Position numbers and translations under genes: made by a program. Below are positions 44,982 to 57,892 of a DNA stretch of 64,000 bases, one piece after another. The notes under the pieces were generated by a model that did no database searches, had not been told where the DNA came from, and saw nothing but the letters and a program-made list of their open reading frames with translations. Origin of the DNA: Apium graveolens (taxonomy: Eukaryota > Streptophyta > Magnoliopsida > Apiales > Apiaceae); contig NC_133656.1 in NCBI RefSeq assembly GCF_009905375.1, positions 235,547,111-235,611,110 on the forward strand, given 5' to 3'. How positions within the stretch are numbered: position 1 is the first letter of the stretch; each line of letters starts with the position of its first letter.

Positions 44982-46642
44982 TCAAATGCATACTACTTGA
45001 ATTGTATTACATAACTACTTGAAAATCTGAATTCAAATTTTTTATATTTTGTATTCCTGTGTAATGTGTTATCTTCTTCAATTTCTCGAACTATCAAGAT
45101 TTTAAATTTTACTGAAACAAGAAATATGGTATCGATAATTGAACCAAAATTGGACCGAGGGGCAATTGGAAGGTGATTAGGAATATTAATCTGTAATAGA
45201 AATGAAATGGATTGAAGGGGTTAAATGAGGATAATATTTATTATATATGTGTTGAATATTAGTGAATTACAAATTATCCCTGATAAATCAAAGGCGTTAG
45301 TACAAATTTGACGATATTTGATAAACGGAAAGAAATTTCAGTCACCTTTCTTTAGATTTAAAAATCCGGTTATTTTTTTTTAAAATGAGTTCAGATCATA
45401 GCCGTACCCATGTAATTTACTAATATGCTACGACCAACTTTGACAAAAAAAAAAGAAACTGCTTCGAGTGTATGACCAACAATTAAGCACTTATTTTTTG
45501 GTCGTGTAAAAAAGTCAAACAATTCGTGAACTACTCGAGCGCGACTCATAAAATATTTGCATTCGGTTCAGTAACAATCAAGCCGAGTTTTTCAAATTTT
45601 TTACCGAGCTGAGTTCAAATCTCAAATTACTCGGCTCGTAAGGTTCGCAAGTCTTATCAAACCTCTATTATTTTTTTATTTTTTTATTATAAATATATTT
45701 GTATACAAATATTAAGTATTTTTATTATTTTTTATATATTCAATCAAATCGAACTCGAGTCGTACATTTGATATTTAGATTTCTTGTTAATATTTGATGA
45801 AATCTATTCGAGTTTTCGAGTTAAACTCGAACCTATAGAATTTTTAACGAGTCAAGATTGAGTTTGAAATTAAAGATTCAGCCAAATATGAGCTCGAGCA
45901 CGAGCCCAAACTTTTTTAATCAAGCTCACACTTCTGGTGTTTGAAACTTTGGTTGGGCTGGAAGTTTTGCTTGGATTGGATTTGTAGCCGGGCTTACAAG
46001 ATAATTTTGATTTTGGGTTTCTGGGAGAGGGACATTAATTATTGGGATTTTTTTTATTATTTGGTTACCGATATGGATCAAGTTGCATTTTATATAATGG
46101 CCTTTGTACCTTTCGTTGCAAATAATATGTTTCCTTTTTTCAAAAAATGAATAAATAAACTAAATAAAGCATCAATCTAATCATAAAATCCAAATATATT
46201 ATTTTAAATACATATATAATATTCCTTTGTTTAAAAAAACTATTTAATATCTGAGATAAATATTCAGATTTTTTGGAATCTATATTAAATATCAAAAATT
46301 CTAAAAAGTAAATAATATCCAAGATTTAATTTTATTTGTTACCTTTACCCGTCAAAAAGTAAATAATATTGTATCCTTTTTCCTTCAAAGATATTAACCC
46401 TTGCTAAAAATCATCTTTTTCAATAATATACCTCACATTGTACAATCTTAAATATTCATAATTTTTTTTTTATTTTGGGGTTTGTTTTCTATAAGATTTT
46501 CTTAAAAAATAGATTCTACTTTTATATCGCTTGAACCAAAAACTTGTATAAATAACCAAAGTGCTACGGATGATCAATCCATAGCATTCTCCCCATTCAT
46601 TTTATTTAATTTAATTATATATACATACGCTACTTTTGTAAC
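44982..46642. other. Intergenic region
   Basis: AT-rich. Around 45530-45910 there is a stretch rich in CTCGAGC/GAGCTCGAG-type words and TTTTTTATT runs, probably transposon remnants. An ORF at 45941-46150 starting KLWLGWKFCLDWICSRAYK has no recognisable motif. No supported gene. Confidence 0.45.
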
Positions 46643-46715
46643 ATGACCACCTCTAAACTTGTATCCATGCTCATGGTCAACATCATTCTTCTTCTCTCTA
46701 GCTCTTTTGGTGAAT
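46643..46715 (+). pseudogene. Orphan first exon of a second ESF1-like peptide gene
   Basis: ATG followed by a signal-peptide-like sequence (TSKLVSMLMVNIILLLSSSF), then GT at 46716 in the same phase (73 nt, phase 1) and the same donor context (GTAAGTC) as the copy at 44632. No matching Cys-rich second exon is found before the patchwork element at 47355. Confidence 0.55.
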
Positions 46716-47354
46716 GTAAGTCCAATTTACACTACAAATATATTCGGGGAAGGTTCTAAAATTCACATGTTCTTAGTTAAAATTAGTTTATGGGTTGTAA
46801 AATGCATATATCATGTAATTTTATATATTAAAGTTAAATTTTTTTAAGACATTTGAGTGTAAAACTTTATCCAAAAATCTTGCTCGCCTGTGGGTACAAC
46901 TAAGCTAACCCTGATTTTTGTTAATTATTAGTATTATTGTTATTTTTTTATTGTGTTAATGTCATAAGCTCATAGTGATTTTATAATTTATTTGTTATTT
47001 TTTATTAGTATTATTAGTGTTTGTAACATATTATGCAATCTGAACTAACCTGTATAATCATAAACAAATTCCAGCAATTGCTCAGTAATTGAAAAATATC
47101 AACTGCTACTCCAAACTATACCAAGATATTTTAGGTTACAATTATAGAAACAAGAATTCCAAATTTTCACACAAATATATTTTCCTTTCTTTTAAAACTC
47201 TTTTCAAAAATTTCCAAACTCAAAACTTAACCTGCTAGTATAACTTCGAAAGGAAGTATACTAGGTCCAATTACACGATACATAACTAGTATACATACAA
47301 ACAACTTTACATAATAAAACTTACACTAGTTCCGTAAACTCTGGATCAACCATC
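46716..47354. other. Intergenic region, right end repeated at 61300
   Basis: AT-rich and without a gene. The last ~100 bases (AATTACACGATACATAACTAGTATAC through CTGGATCAACCATC) match 61300-61391. Confidence 0.6.
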
Positions 47355-48399
47355 TATATCTATATTATCTTAAAGGCTACTATTGCCCATATAATATTTA
47401 CCCACTAATTTACCCATGACCCATGATCCATTTTATTTTTTTACACATAAAACTTTATATTATACACATATCCATAAATCTTTCACATTTAAATCCATTA
47501 TAACCTATATAGAAACTACCCTAATATATCAATCTATATACCTAAACCGCTCCCTGATTATAGTAACTGAATAGTACATTTGATTTTTTTTTGAATTGTA
47601 CTCTATCAAAATATGGTAATGTTGTATAACTCTACCTCCTCCATCGATCGTCTCTTTAGTTTCATGCTCCGTCGACTATGTCTACAATCACGATATCATT
47701 ATCCATACACATCTCTGTGAATCTGTAATATGTACACACATATATGCTTATCCATGTATTTGATTCTTTATTTCTATGATTCTCATAATTTTGAATTGTA
47801 TTTTTGCAGATGATTACTGATGGCTGCTTCTGAAAAGCGGGTAATCATTGTATTTCATTAATGATTCAAAAGTATGCCTCTATTTTCATTAATGTTTTGA
47901 TTATGTGAAAACTTAAGTTTGGCACTCCAACTGTTTGATTTTGGTTCTAAATAACCCTGTTTTGTTTTTTTGTTGTTTTCTTGAAAAATGGTTTTAAAAT
48001 GAAGGATGGGGAAGTGTAAATTAATTTATCTTATGTATGTTTGCATTTTTCATCTATCTAGAGATATTTACTAGATGTTTTTTTTATTATTTCAACTAAT
48101 TTGTTCTCAATGTTGTTGTGGATTATTAGTCGAACCAAAGATGATTTTTCGTGTTTTTTAGAAGCAGGTGATTATTAGAGTTTATCGAAATGAAGTTGAG
48201 TTTAATTATTTGATCATTGATTGTGTATATTTAAATGTTGTCTTACGATGTTGCCTCATTTTCATAATTTGATTTTAGGAACAACTATATTTTCGTATTC
48301 GTAGGTTTTAGCTAAAAGTTAAAGTTAAATGAAACTGAATGATTTTTTTATTTTATTGTGGACCTCAATTGTTGTTTTTGATAATGTACTTTTGTAAGA

Positions 48400-48520
48400 A
48401 TCCACTGAGGTTGCATCTGCGAAGAAGAAATAGTTGACGCTTATTGACCTTGACATTAGGAAGCCTTTTGGAAGAGGAAAGTTCGGGCATATGTATCTAC
48501 TAGAGGGAAAAGAGGGTCAG
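48400..48520 (+). pseudogene. Captured Aurora kinase exon fragment
   Basis: Translates as LTLIDLDIRKPFGRGKFGHMYL, with a TAG where Aurora kinases have Trp (KR-W-TL). The glycine-rich loop is recognisable (GRGKFGHMYL against the usual GRGKFGHVYL). No further kinase subdomains follow, so it cannot encode a kinase. Confidence 0.75.
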
Positions 48521-49088
48521 CCCTTTTTTTCAATCTTTAGATGCTTGAACTTATGTTATTTTCGTATAAGCATTTGGAATCATATACATGATCTCCATCT
48601 ACTTTCCCACCATATGTTATCTTTTTGTTTTTTAAAGAACTAAATATCAATTTTTTAATGATTATGTGGTGATTGGAAAGTATATGCACAGTGAGTTGGC
48701 CTTGATGGAGCATTAGCTATGCCACAAAGAAGGTATCCAAAATTATCACGACACCATAATCTGCTTATAGAAACCGAATCAAGTTTTCTCACCCTTCTAG
48801 AGGACAGGTTACCAGCAGTTGTTAAAGAACTATTGTGGACATATTCCATGTTGAATTGGAGGTTCCAGATCAGTACTTTGTTAATCTAGTACATTACAAA
48901 ACTTGACCCGGTGAAGAATCTTGAAAGTCCCCTAACTTCGGAATTTTTTATGTATTTTTTTCTGGTATTTTTTAATGCCTTTTGACTCTAAATTCTTATT
49001 ATTTAAGAGGGATTAAAGTTTTGTGAGACATATATCTTTAATTTTTAGCTCCATTACTACGTGATATTTTATTATTATTATTGTGTAG

Positions 49089-49200
49089 AATGGACACTAT
49101 GAATATGCATCTCCCCTTATGTGGACAATATGGATTGCAAGAGCTCGAGAAAATTGATGTGAGATTTGAAAAGAAAATTTATAATGCTGCAACCATCCAG
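49089..49200 (+). pseudogene. Captured MED15 KIX-domain exon
   Basis: Bounded by AG at 49088 and GT at 49201. It encodes MDTMNMHLPLCGQYGLQELE followed by KIDVRFEKKIYNAATIQ, closely resembling the plant Mediator subunit 15 KIX domain. It is open but isolated. Confidence 0.7.
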
Positions 49201-49865
49201 GTTATTTACCCGCCAATTGTGTGTATTATTTGAATGGTACAATTCGTTAACTCTATTTTGTCATATTTTCTTCAGAATATTTAAATTTTAAGAAAGTTGA
49301 TTATTGAATGCAATGGAACTTTGTCATGATATTTTTATTAAAATCTTGTAATTATTCAATTTCATAATGATTTTCAAAGAAAAATATTATTATATATGCT
49401 GACTATGGAAACAAAGTATCTGATGCCTAATTCTATGTGGTCTAACTCCTCTAATAAATGCAGAATCCCTCAGATCCAGGTAAATGTGCTTCTGTACTAT
49501 CAACTATGTTAAGTAGCACATGTTTTCTTAGCTTCCGTCTTAGTCTGATTTTGAAGATAATATGTAAAATACATTTTGATGTTAGAATATGTGCATGTGA
49601 AAATGAGAACAACCTAACACCTTCAGCCTCTTCCTACTCAGGTTTGTATTACACGTGCACCGTTATATCGACAAATTCCAAGATGGACGATGGACAATTT
49701 GTTGATGTTGTATCAATTGAAAATTATAAAGTTTGTACACAATCACTCAGGTACATAGAAAGAACAAAGCAATATTACATGAGATGTTTCACAAATAATA
49801 ATTTCTTCCACTATTTGACATGTCGGATAGATGCAATTCATGCATGAACATGAGCATTGTTACAG

Positions 49866-49985
49866 GGAATACATTTTAAATTTGGACCCCAGAACAGGAG
49901 ATGTGATTGCTCACATTACTAAAGGTGATAAAGAAGATGTTGGCAGAGCAATAGTTGCTGCTCGAAAGAACTACTTCAGAAAAAG
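49866..49985 (+). pseudogene. Captured aldehyde dehydrogenase (ALDH2-type) exon
   Basis: The acceptor TTACAG is at 49860-49865. It encodes [20 protein letters not shown], then [17 protein letters not shown], matching the N-terminal part of plant mitochondrial ALDH2B enzymes ([17 protein letters not shown]). No catalytic Cys/Glu region is present. Confidence 0.75.
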
Positions 49986-50386
49986 TATATTCTTTCCAAT
50001 AAACATTTTCTAATACTAATTTTAAGTTGTATCATTCATAACATTTTTCTTTTCATTATTATAGATGGCAATGTATAGCTCTTTTAGAGGAGTTTTACCT
50101 TTTAGAGGAATTAAAAGTAAAAAAATATACCCGATGAACCTTTATCGAAAGGGGTTTCCACAGAGAGCATTAAAGTTGCTGAATCAAAGAAAAATCTAGC
50201 TATTAGTGTGCAAACTACAAAGACTCTTCTGTTAGTCAACTCATATATTAACACTTAAAGTAAGATCAAGTGATAAATATGGACTTAATGCACCTTCTCA
50301 GCTTACCTGTATAATTAATGATTGTTTACAGTCATCGTTGGATCATAATTCTTAGTGTTTTCATAGAAAAACTAAAGTATAATTAA

Positions 50387-50746
50387 GGTCCGTTTGGGAG
50401 TGCTGTTGAAAACTGATGTGCTGTGAGAAAAAGTGCTGGTGGAATAAGTGTTGTGAGGAAAATTAGATGACAGTTTGGTAATTTTTTCTAATTTATGCAT
50501 ATTTAAGATATAATATATAAAAACAATATTTTTGAGAAGGTTTGATGGTGAAACTGATACCTAATTCTTGCAAAAGCTGAAAACAGCTTTTTTCAAAAGC
50601 ATGGGGGACATGCTTTTGCTAACAGTAGCTTTTAGACCAAAAACGCTTTTCCAGACAACAACTTTTAGAATTTACCAAACTCCTTTCTGACAGCTTTTCA
50701 GCAAAAAACTGTTGTAGCTGTCTGGAACAGCAATACCAAACGGAGC
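50387..50746. mobile_element. MITE with GGTCCGTTTGG / CCAAACGGAGC ends
   Basis: 360 bp, flanked by TTAA at 50383-50386 and 50747-50750 (TTA or TAA duplication). Interior repeats of GCTTTTNNCAGAC/AAAGCTGAAAACAGC type resemble the element at 10193-10698. No ORF. It is inserted in the patchwork block. Confidence 0.8.
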
Positions 50747-51239
50747 TTAATTTTGTTATAAAATTTAATGTTTCATGTCTTTAACAATAATAACTTAGTC
50801 ATGTTTATCTTATTGATTACATATGTTGATCTTATCAATTTTAAAGGTAAAAGAATTTCTTTTCATAATTATTTTTCATTTGTTGGTAAGAAATTTAGAA
50901 ATCAGAAACTTTGGAGGAATCGAGGAGACACTTAGGAGGTTGTATATGGGTTTATTTATTTTAATTCAGAAGTATGAGGTTTTGTAACCAAGTCCAAATG
51001 AACTGCCTGGTGATCTAAATTCTTACATGCCTGACTTGATTTTTTTATTGTATTTTAATGTAGGCTGAGATAGGGGTACTAGGATTAAAAAGCAGTGTTC
51101 TGATATTGTCGTGATGTGCTGGTTTGAAGCATTCTATAATTCAAATGCTACTAATGGTTTAAGGTAATTCATTTTGCATAGGGTCTTAACTATTTTGTTT
51201 TTGATTTTATGGATTCTAAGTGAACATAATACAATCATG

Positions 51240-52210
51240 TGAAATTCGATGGCTCAATAGATAATATTATATTCTAACTGCCAAGGCAATTGGGATAGTC
51301 TCTTATGCAAATGGGACAGTCCCTTTACAAATGAGACAATGAATGTGACAGTCTCAATTAACCACATAAAGTAAATAACAGTAATGATAATGCAGAATGC
51401 TGAAAACTTGATAAGTAAGAACACCAGGAGTTTTCACTTGGTTCGGCCCCTACACCTAGTCTATGACCTACATCCAAGTCCCTATGCCAACTAGCATAGA
51501 GAATGTATTATATCCACTTAAAACAAAGTACTTACAAACTTTCCTTGATTACAAACTTGGCCCACTTAAAAGAAACCTTTCCCTAGCACACAGCTACCTA
51601 GCATAAAGCTACTTGGCCTTCCACTTGTAATCAAACTCCCACAACCCGGGACAAGTGATATAATACACCTTTCAGATACAATAATATAATGTGAAAGTTT
51701 ACAACTCAAACTAGGCTTCTTGTTTACTGGATATGTATCTCGGGTATAGAATAAGAAGGTATTTTTCAGATGATAAGAATTGTCGTGAAAAGCATTAGCT
51801 AAAATCTGAAAAAGTGAGTTGTATTTATGAGTAAAGTTCTAACAGATTTATTTTCAAACAAAGGATAAGATAGATAAGATTTGAAAGCAAGTTTGTTTGA
51901 AAATATTTGAATGAAACTTGAGAAAACTAATATGTTAGTAGTTTGAAAAAGATAAACTAAGTAAAAGATAAGTCTTGAAAGATTCAAACTTAGTTTATAA
52001 GATAGGGTGGGTTTGTTTGAGATAAGGTTTATCCAGATAAATAAGATTTACACAAACCCTAACAACCTAAACTAAAACTGCGGGATAGACTCCTGGAAGA
52101 GCTGAACAAGCTACAATCTGATAAGCATTGCTATGATCTCGGATGTTTCCAATCTGTTGTCTTCATTCTGTTGCTGAGAACTCTTATCATCATAAACACG
52201 TGAATTAACA
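51240..52210 (-). repeat. 3' LTR of the Sirevirus-like element (complete)
   Basis: 971 bp with ends TGAAATTCGATGG and CGTGAATTAACA on the plus strand (TGTTAATTCACG...TTTCA on the element strand). Adjacent at 52211-52225, the element strand reads ATCATAAAAGGGGAAGAA, the polypurine tract. Confidence 0.88.
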
Positions 52211-52583
52211 TTCTTCCCCTTTTATGATGATGACAAAGAAAGCATAAATGTTCCCCCTATCAAAAACACTAAAGGCCTGTAAAACAGAGTTAGATACAAC
52301 ATAATATATTGTAGTTTATAATATATGCAACAAATATATGAATGAGACAACTAAAGAATGAACGAGACACTAGATAAATATGCATAAAAAGAGACAGTCT
52401 CAAACAAACAATTCATCCAGTCTTAAACAAACAACCCATCCATAAACCAGTTTAAAAATATCCATCCAAAAACCCAAAACCCAAAGTCAAAATCAGCAGC
52501 ATAAAAAAACAAAGTCTTAAAACACAGTCTTTAAACCATCATAAAACTTAAGAACTTCTTCCCCTTCATCATAAAAGGGGCTC

Positions 52584-54212
52584 TTAATCTGAATCATCAT
52601 CAATGTTGACTGGAGCCTTGCCTTTCCCTTTGCCTGAACCAGAAGCCTTGTTCTGAGATGATGGGAACACAGGAGCTGAACCATACTCTGAAAAGAGCTT
52701 ATCAAAAGCGTCTTGAGCTGGTGCTTTTCCATCCCGTTCTCGAAGCCACTCAAATATCTTTGTCTTATATTCTTTCCTTGTCATGCCGAAGACCGAAGGT
52801 GGAGGGATGGCAGGAAGTGGCAGAGGAGCTGTGATTTCTTCTAAAGTACAATCGCCAATCCAGTCTCGTTTCTTGTGCCAGTACATCTTGATTTTATCTT
52901 GCATGGCTGACAACTGCTGAGACACAAACTTTGTCTCTGAACCTAGCTTGAAAAACAACTTTACAAACTGTTTTTCCCAGGCCTTAGCCGAGGAAACCAT
53001 TCCTTCTTGCAGAGTCCCAAACTCAAAATCTATTGTCTTGGCCAACTTAACATCAGAAGCATGCAATACAGAAAGCTTTGCATTGATAACATCCAAAGAC
53101 GAACAAACATACTTCCTAAACAACTCAAACGAAGCACTCAAAATACTAACTTCAGAAGTCAGTGACCCAAGAGATTTGACAGAAGTAAAATGTTGATTAA
53201 TCGAAGCTAAAGCAGCAGAATTTTCTTCTAACTTAGCAAACAAAGAATTGAGGACAGTATTGGTGTTTTGGTCATTTGGTTCTGATGCATAATGGGGGGA
53301 TTTAGGCAAACCACCAAAAGAGCGGTGGGTATCATCAAAAAACAGATTATTTGACTCAGACACTACGAGACCATTCACAGTCAAAACAAACAAGTCAAAA
53401 ACAACATTCAATTTCTCTGACTTAGCAGACTAAAAAGGAACACGAAAATACTGAAAAATCTTTGTCAATAAAGCAGGATATGGAAGATGCATTGACTCAT
53501 GTTTAGCACAATGATTCATGTTAGAAATTATCAACGAAGCCAGATCACAAGGGGTTTTCTTGACAAACACAGACAAAAGAATAGAATCCTGAAATGTGAC
53601 TCTATCACGACCAGACTTGTGAGGAAGTACATTCGAGTGAAATAGTTTAAAGAACAATAAACACATAGGAGTTAAATCAGTTACCAATGGTTTGACAGAC
53701 ACAGAAACAAAGTTGTCACCGAGAATAGCTTTGAGTTGTTCCTCATATTGCAATCCTGGAATCTCGTCAAAGGCCTGGTGGGTAGTAAACGGGCAGAGGC
53801 CTTGATCGGATACGCCTGTGAGTCTAGCCAGTAAATCCGCCTTAAAGCATACCGGACTTCCTTTCACCGAAGAGAACACAACATTGTCGGTCAAAATTAA
53901 AAAATTCGCATAGAACTCCTTCACTAAATCTGGATAAATCACATCTGAAGGCGACAATAACCCAGCACAGCCAACGACTTCAAATAACGCTGATACTCCG
54001 ACCCTAGTAAGAAGATCAATATCACACAATCTTTCTTTCAAAATAGACTTGTGCCACGCCTTTGTACTTCTGTCCTTTGCATGACGTTTAAAAGAATCAG
54101 GAGATGCTTCGCTTGATGCTTCGGAAACAACAGCAGTAACACGACGTCGCTTCGAAGCAGATGGACCGGCGGTCGGGGTTTGGTTAGCAGTGGATCTCGA
54201 ACGGCGAGCCAT
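52584..54212 (-). pseudogene. Extra ORF downstream of pol (Sirevirus 'ORF3'/putative plant transposon protein), split by TAG
   Basis: Two in-frame segments, 54212-53430 (260 aa) and 53411-52584 (275 aa), are separated by a single TAG; the frame is the same and only six codons lie between the stop and the next Met. The N-terminal part has a basic RRSRSTANQT start and a globular region with LCDIDLLTRVGVSALFEVVG and ALLTKIFQYFRVPF, like the 'putative plant transposon protein' domain. The C-terminal part is helical/coiled and ends in SGSGKGKGKAPVNIDDDSD. Sirevirus elements carry an additional gene at this position, in some called envelope-like; its role is unknown. The stop could be decay or a readthrough site. 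Confidence 0.7.
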
Positions 54213-54612
54213 GGAAGAGAGAAGTTTTAGGGTTAAGAGAGAAAAAGAGAGGATTTTGAGAGATAATGAGAGAGTAGAATGAAGAAAATGAAAAGATTGA
54301 GAACAAGTGTTTAAATAAGAGAGAGAACTGAAGAGTTAGAGATAGAAGAGAACACGAACAAATGAAAAGAAGAAGTGATGTATTGAAAAGAAAATACATG
54401 CACGAAGTACAAGGAGATGAAGAGTCTAATCAAAAGATTTCCTAAATCTATTGGCAATTAAACATGCAACAACACACAGACTAAATATAAAATAAAATAA
54501 TGCTAATACAAACAGATAAACACATGTAACAAACAGATAAGCACATATAACAGTTAATGACACGAAAATAAACAAATAATTACATAAAAATTACACAAAA
54601 TCACGTAACAAA

Positions 54613-56169
54613 TTAGCGAGAACACATACCTAATTCACGACACATTATACAAAATCTATCTTCAGCTAAAGGCTTAGTGAAGATATCTGCACACTGTTTC
54701 TCAGTAGATATATAAATAAGTTCAATATTACCTTTAGAAACATTATCTCGTAGAAAATGGTGACGAACATCAATATGCTTAGTACGAGAATGCATGAAAG
54801 GATTTTTAGAGATATTAATTGCAGAGGTATTATCACAATAAATAGGAATATTTGAATAAGAAATACCAAAATCCTGCAATGTTTGTTGCATCCACAAAAT
54901 TTGAGCACAGCAACTTCCAGCTGCAATGTTCTCTCCTTCAGCTGTAGAAAGAGCTACTGAAGTTTGCTTTTTACTATGCCATGCAACTAAACAATCTCCT
55001 AAAAATTCACAAGCACCACTTGTGCTTTTTCTATCAACCTGTGACCCTGCAAAGTCAGCATCTGAAAAACCGATTACGTCAAAGAAAGAGGAGATTTGAT
55101 AAAACAATCTCAAGTCACTCGTACCTTTTAAATATTTAAAAATACATTTAACGGCATTCAAATGAGATTCTTTAGGTTGAGATTGAAAACGAGCACACAA
55201 GCATACACTATACATAATGTCAGGTCGTGAGGCAGTTAAATATAACAATGAACCAATCATACCTTGAAATTTAGTGACATCTACAGGTGTACCTTGTTCA
55301 TCCTTTGTAAGCTTAACTGAAGTACTCAAGGGAGTTGATTTAGGTGTGACATGATTAAGTGCAAATCTTTTGAGTAGATTTTTAATGTACTTGTCTTGGT
55401 GAATAAATATTCCTGCATTAGACTGATTAATTTGCAAACCTAGGAAGAACTGCAATTCACCCACCAGACTCATATTGAATTCCTTATGCATGCAATCAGA
55501 AAACCACTTACACAAAGATTCGTTAGAAGATCCAAATACTATATCATCAACATAAACTTGAACTAAAAGAAAGTTATCACGTTTATGAAAAATAAAGAGA
55601 GTTGGATCGAGTGTACCACGAATGAAACCATTGTTTATAAGAAACTGACTGAGACGCTCGTACCAACAACGAGGGGACTGTCTCAATCCATAGACAGACT
55701 TCTTGAGCTTGTAAACATAGTTAGGGTATTTCTCATGAATAAAACCCGGAGGCTGCTTCACGTAGACTTCTTCCTTAAGATAGCCATTTAGAAATGCGCT
55801 TTGGACGTCCATCTGGTAGAGCTTGAACTTTTTATGAGCTGTAAAAGCCATTAAGATTCGAATAGCTTCTAATTGAGCTACTGGAGCATATGTCTCGTCA
55901 TAATCGATTCCTTTCTGTTGGTTATATCCCTGAGCAACCAAACGAGCTTTATTTCGAATGATATTTTCATCTTCATCTTTCTTATTCTTGAAAACCCAAC
56001 GAGTACCAATGATCTTGGCATCCTGAGGAGGTGGGACGAGTTCCCAAACATCACAACGCTCGAACTGGTTCAATTCCTCCTGCATTACAACAAACCAGTG
56101 TTCATCCGCAACTGCTTCTTGAGAATTCTTTGGTTCGAATTCAGCAACAAAAGCACAAAATGCACACAT
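54613..56169 (-). pseudogene. Sirevirus-like pol: reverse transcriptase and RNase H
   Basis: 518 open codons: RVT_2 reverse transcriptase with [52 protein letters not shown], then RNase H with [20 protein letters not shown] and [12 protein letters not shown]. Many relatives encode an acidic Glu in LSTAEAEY where this copy has [12 protein letters not shown], a probable loss of a conserved residue. It is cut off from integrase by stops and a frame change at 56170-56345. Confidence 0.88.
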
Positions 56170-56345
56170 ATTGTGAAATCTGCTTCAAGTAGTAATCCCT
56201 TGATCTAAATCAGTAAGAAGATTATCTGGTGGATGATTCTTCACAGTCCTAGAAGATTTAGGAAGTTGAATATTACTCATCTCTTCCTCATTAGAATTAT
56301 CTGCCTGGAAATGAATAGGAGTTGTCTCATTCAAAAGAGACTGCC

Positions 56346-57815
56346 TCATTTCCGCTTGTGAAGATTTATCCGGGGAGTAACATAAATCACATTTGAAACA
56401 CTATCGGGAGTCTTTGGAGAGCCAGAAGATTCATCTAAAGCTTGAGTAGATCCTGTAGAATTATCAGAAGACTGAGATGGACCTGGAGAGTCTTGACTGC
56501 TTGATTTGTCAGAATGAGACTGACTCTTTTCAGAATGAGACTGTCTCATTTGGGAATGAGACGATAGATCCACAGTGTATTCATCAATTTGAGATATATT
56601 CCTTGAGGATTCATTGAACACAATATTGATGGATTCTTCTACTTTGTTCTTGACATAATTATAAACACGATAAGCTTTGCTTGCTGTAGAATAACCCAAG
56701 AAAATTCCTTCCGTAGATTTTGCATCGAACTTGCCTAGATTATTCTGAGTATCTAAAATAAAACACTTGGAACCAAATACTCGAAAATAACTAATGTTAG
56801 GAGTCCTTTTCTTAAGCAATTCATACGGAGTTTTAAGCAAAATAGGATGAATAAGTACTCTATTTAAAACATAACAGGAAGTGTGTACCGCTTCAGCCCA
56901 AAATTTTCTTGGAAGCTTACTCTCATGTAGTAGAGTTCTGGCAGTTTCCTGTAAAGTCCCGTTCTTGCGTTCTACTACTCCGTTCTGCTGAGGAGTTCAA
57001 GGAGCTGAGAATTCATGAGTGATTCCTCTCGATTTGCAGAAGGTTATGAAATTCTTCTCGAATTCACCTCCATGGTCACTACGGATAGTCTTGAGCTTAT
57101 ATGAATACTTAGTCTCAAGGTTAGTAATAAGATCCTCAAACTCAACAAAAGCTTCATCCTTAGTTCGTAAAAATAATACCCAAGTAAAACGAGAATAATC
57201 ATCAACTATAACAAAAGCATAATTCTTACCTCCCAAACTTACATACCTCTCTGGACCAAAAAGATCTAAATGAAGAAGCTGCAAAGGAACATAAGTTGAT
57301 ACTTTATTCTTAGCAGTAAAGGAAGTTTTCACTTGTTTTCCAAGTTGGCAAGCTGTACAAGGTTCCGTTTTCTTATACTTCAGCTTTGGTAGACCTCGTA
57401 CCAGATCATGAGAAGATATCTTCCGAAGAAGATCCATGTGAACATGACCTAAACGTCGATGCCAAAGATTCTGCTGATCTTGAACAGTAGCAAGACAGAT
57501 TTCCTCCTGTTGTTCATCAAAATCTAACACGAAAATATTCTCTTTTCTGTTGGCAACTAAAGCAAACTCGTTAGTCTTAGTACCGATATAGCATACATCT
57601 TTATCAAACTTAACCTTATGACCAGCATCAGTAAGTTGACTTACACTAATAAGATTATATTTCAAACCATCAACTAAACGAATGTTAGAAATAGCAAACC
57701 TGTCATTACCAATGGTGCCTTTTCCAATAATTCTGACGGTGTTTGAATCTCCAAGAGTAACTAAGCCACCTTCCTTGGCAACTAGAGATAGAAACTTGGA
57801 TTTATCACCTGCCAT
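56346..57815 (-). pseudogene. Sirevirus-like pol: protease tail and integrase, with CGA to TGA stop
   Basis: The segment 57815-56997 covers the region after the protease motif, GAG-pre-integrase (LWHRRLGHVHMDLLRKIS, CTACQLGKQ) and the integrase core up to GITHEFSAP. TGA (56999-56997) replaces the Arg of the usual AP-R-TPQQNGVVERKN, which continues in frame. The segment 56840-56346 carries the C-terminal integrase region (VFGSKCFILDTQNNLGKFDA) and a Ser/Gln-rich linker. Confidence 0.85.
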
Positions 57816-57892
57816 GTGACGTGAATAACCACTGTCGATGATCCATTTATTTCACGGAACATGAACCTTCAAACAAACCTGCAAAAATTGCT

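Larger units (their letters stand above)
47355..51239 (+). mobile_element. Patchwork of captured gene fragments, possibly a non-autonomous Helitron
   Basis: The block begins TCTATATCTATATTATCTTA at an A/T-type junction and interrupts sequence that is continuous at ~61391. It contains fragments of at least three unrelated host genes in plus orientation (Aurora kinase, MED15, ALDH2) with splice sites and introns kept. No transposase, TIR or clear CTRR/hairpin end was found, and its right side runs into the Sirevirus-like LTR. Helitron or Pack-type capture is the inferred cause. Confidence 0.45.

Noticed and set aside
45941..46150. 69-codon ORF between the ESF1-like copies
   Set aside because: No signal peptide, Cys pattern or homologous motif; probably chance.
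52517..52753. Alternative ORF at the end of the Sirevirus extra gene
   Set aside because: It overlaps the better-supported frame 53411-52584 in another frame and has no motif.
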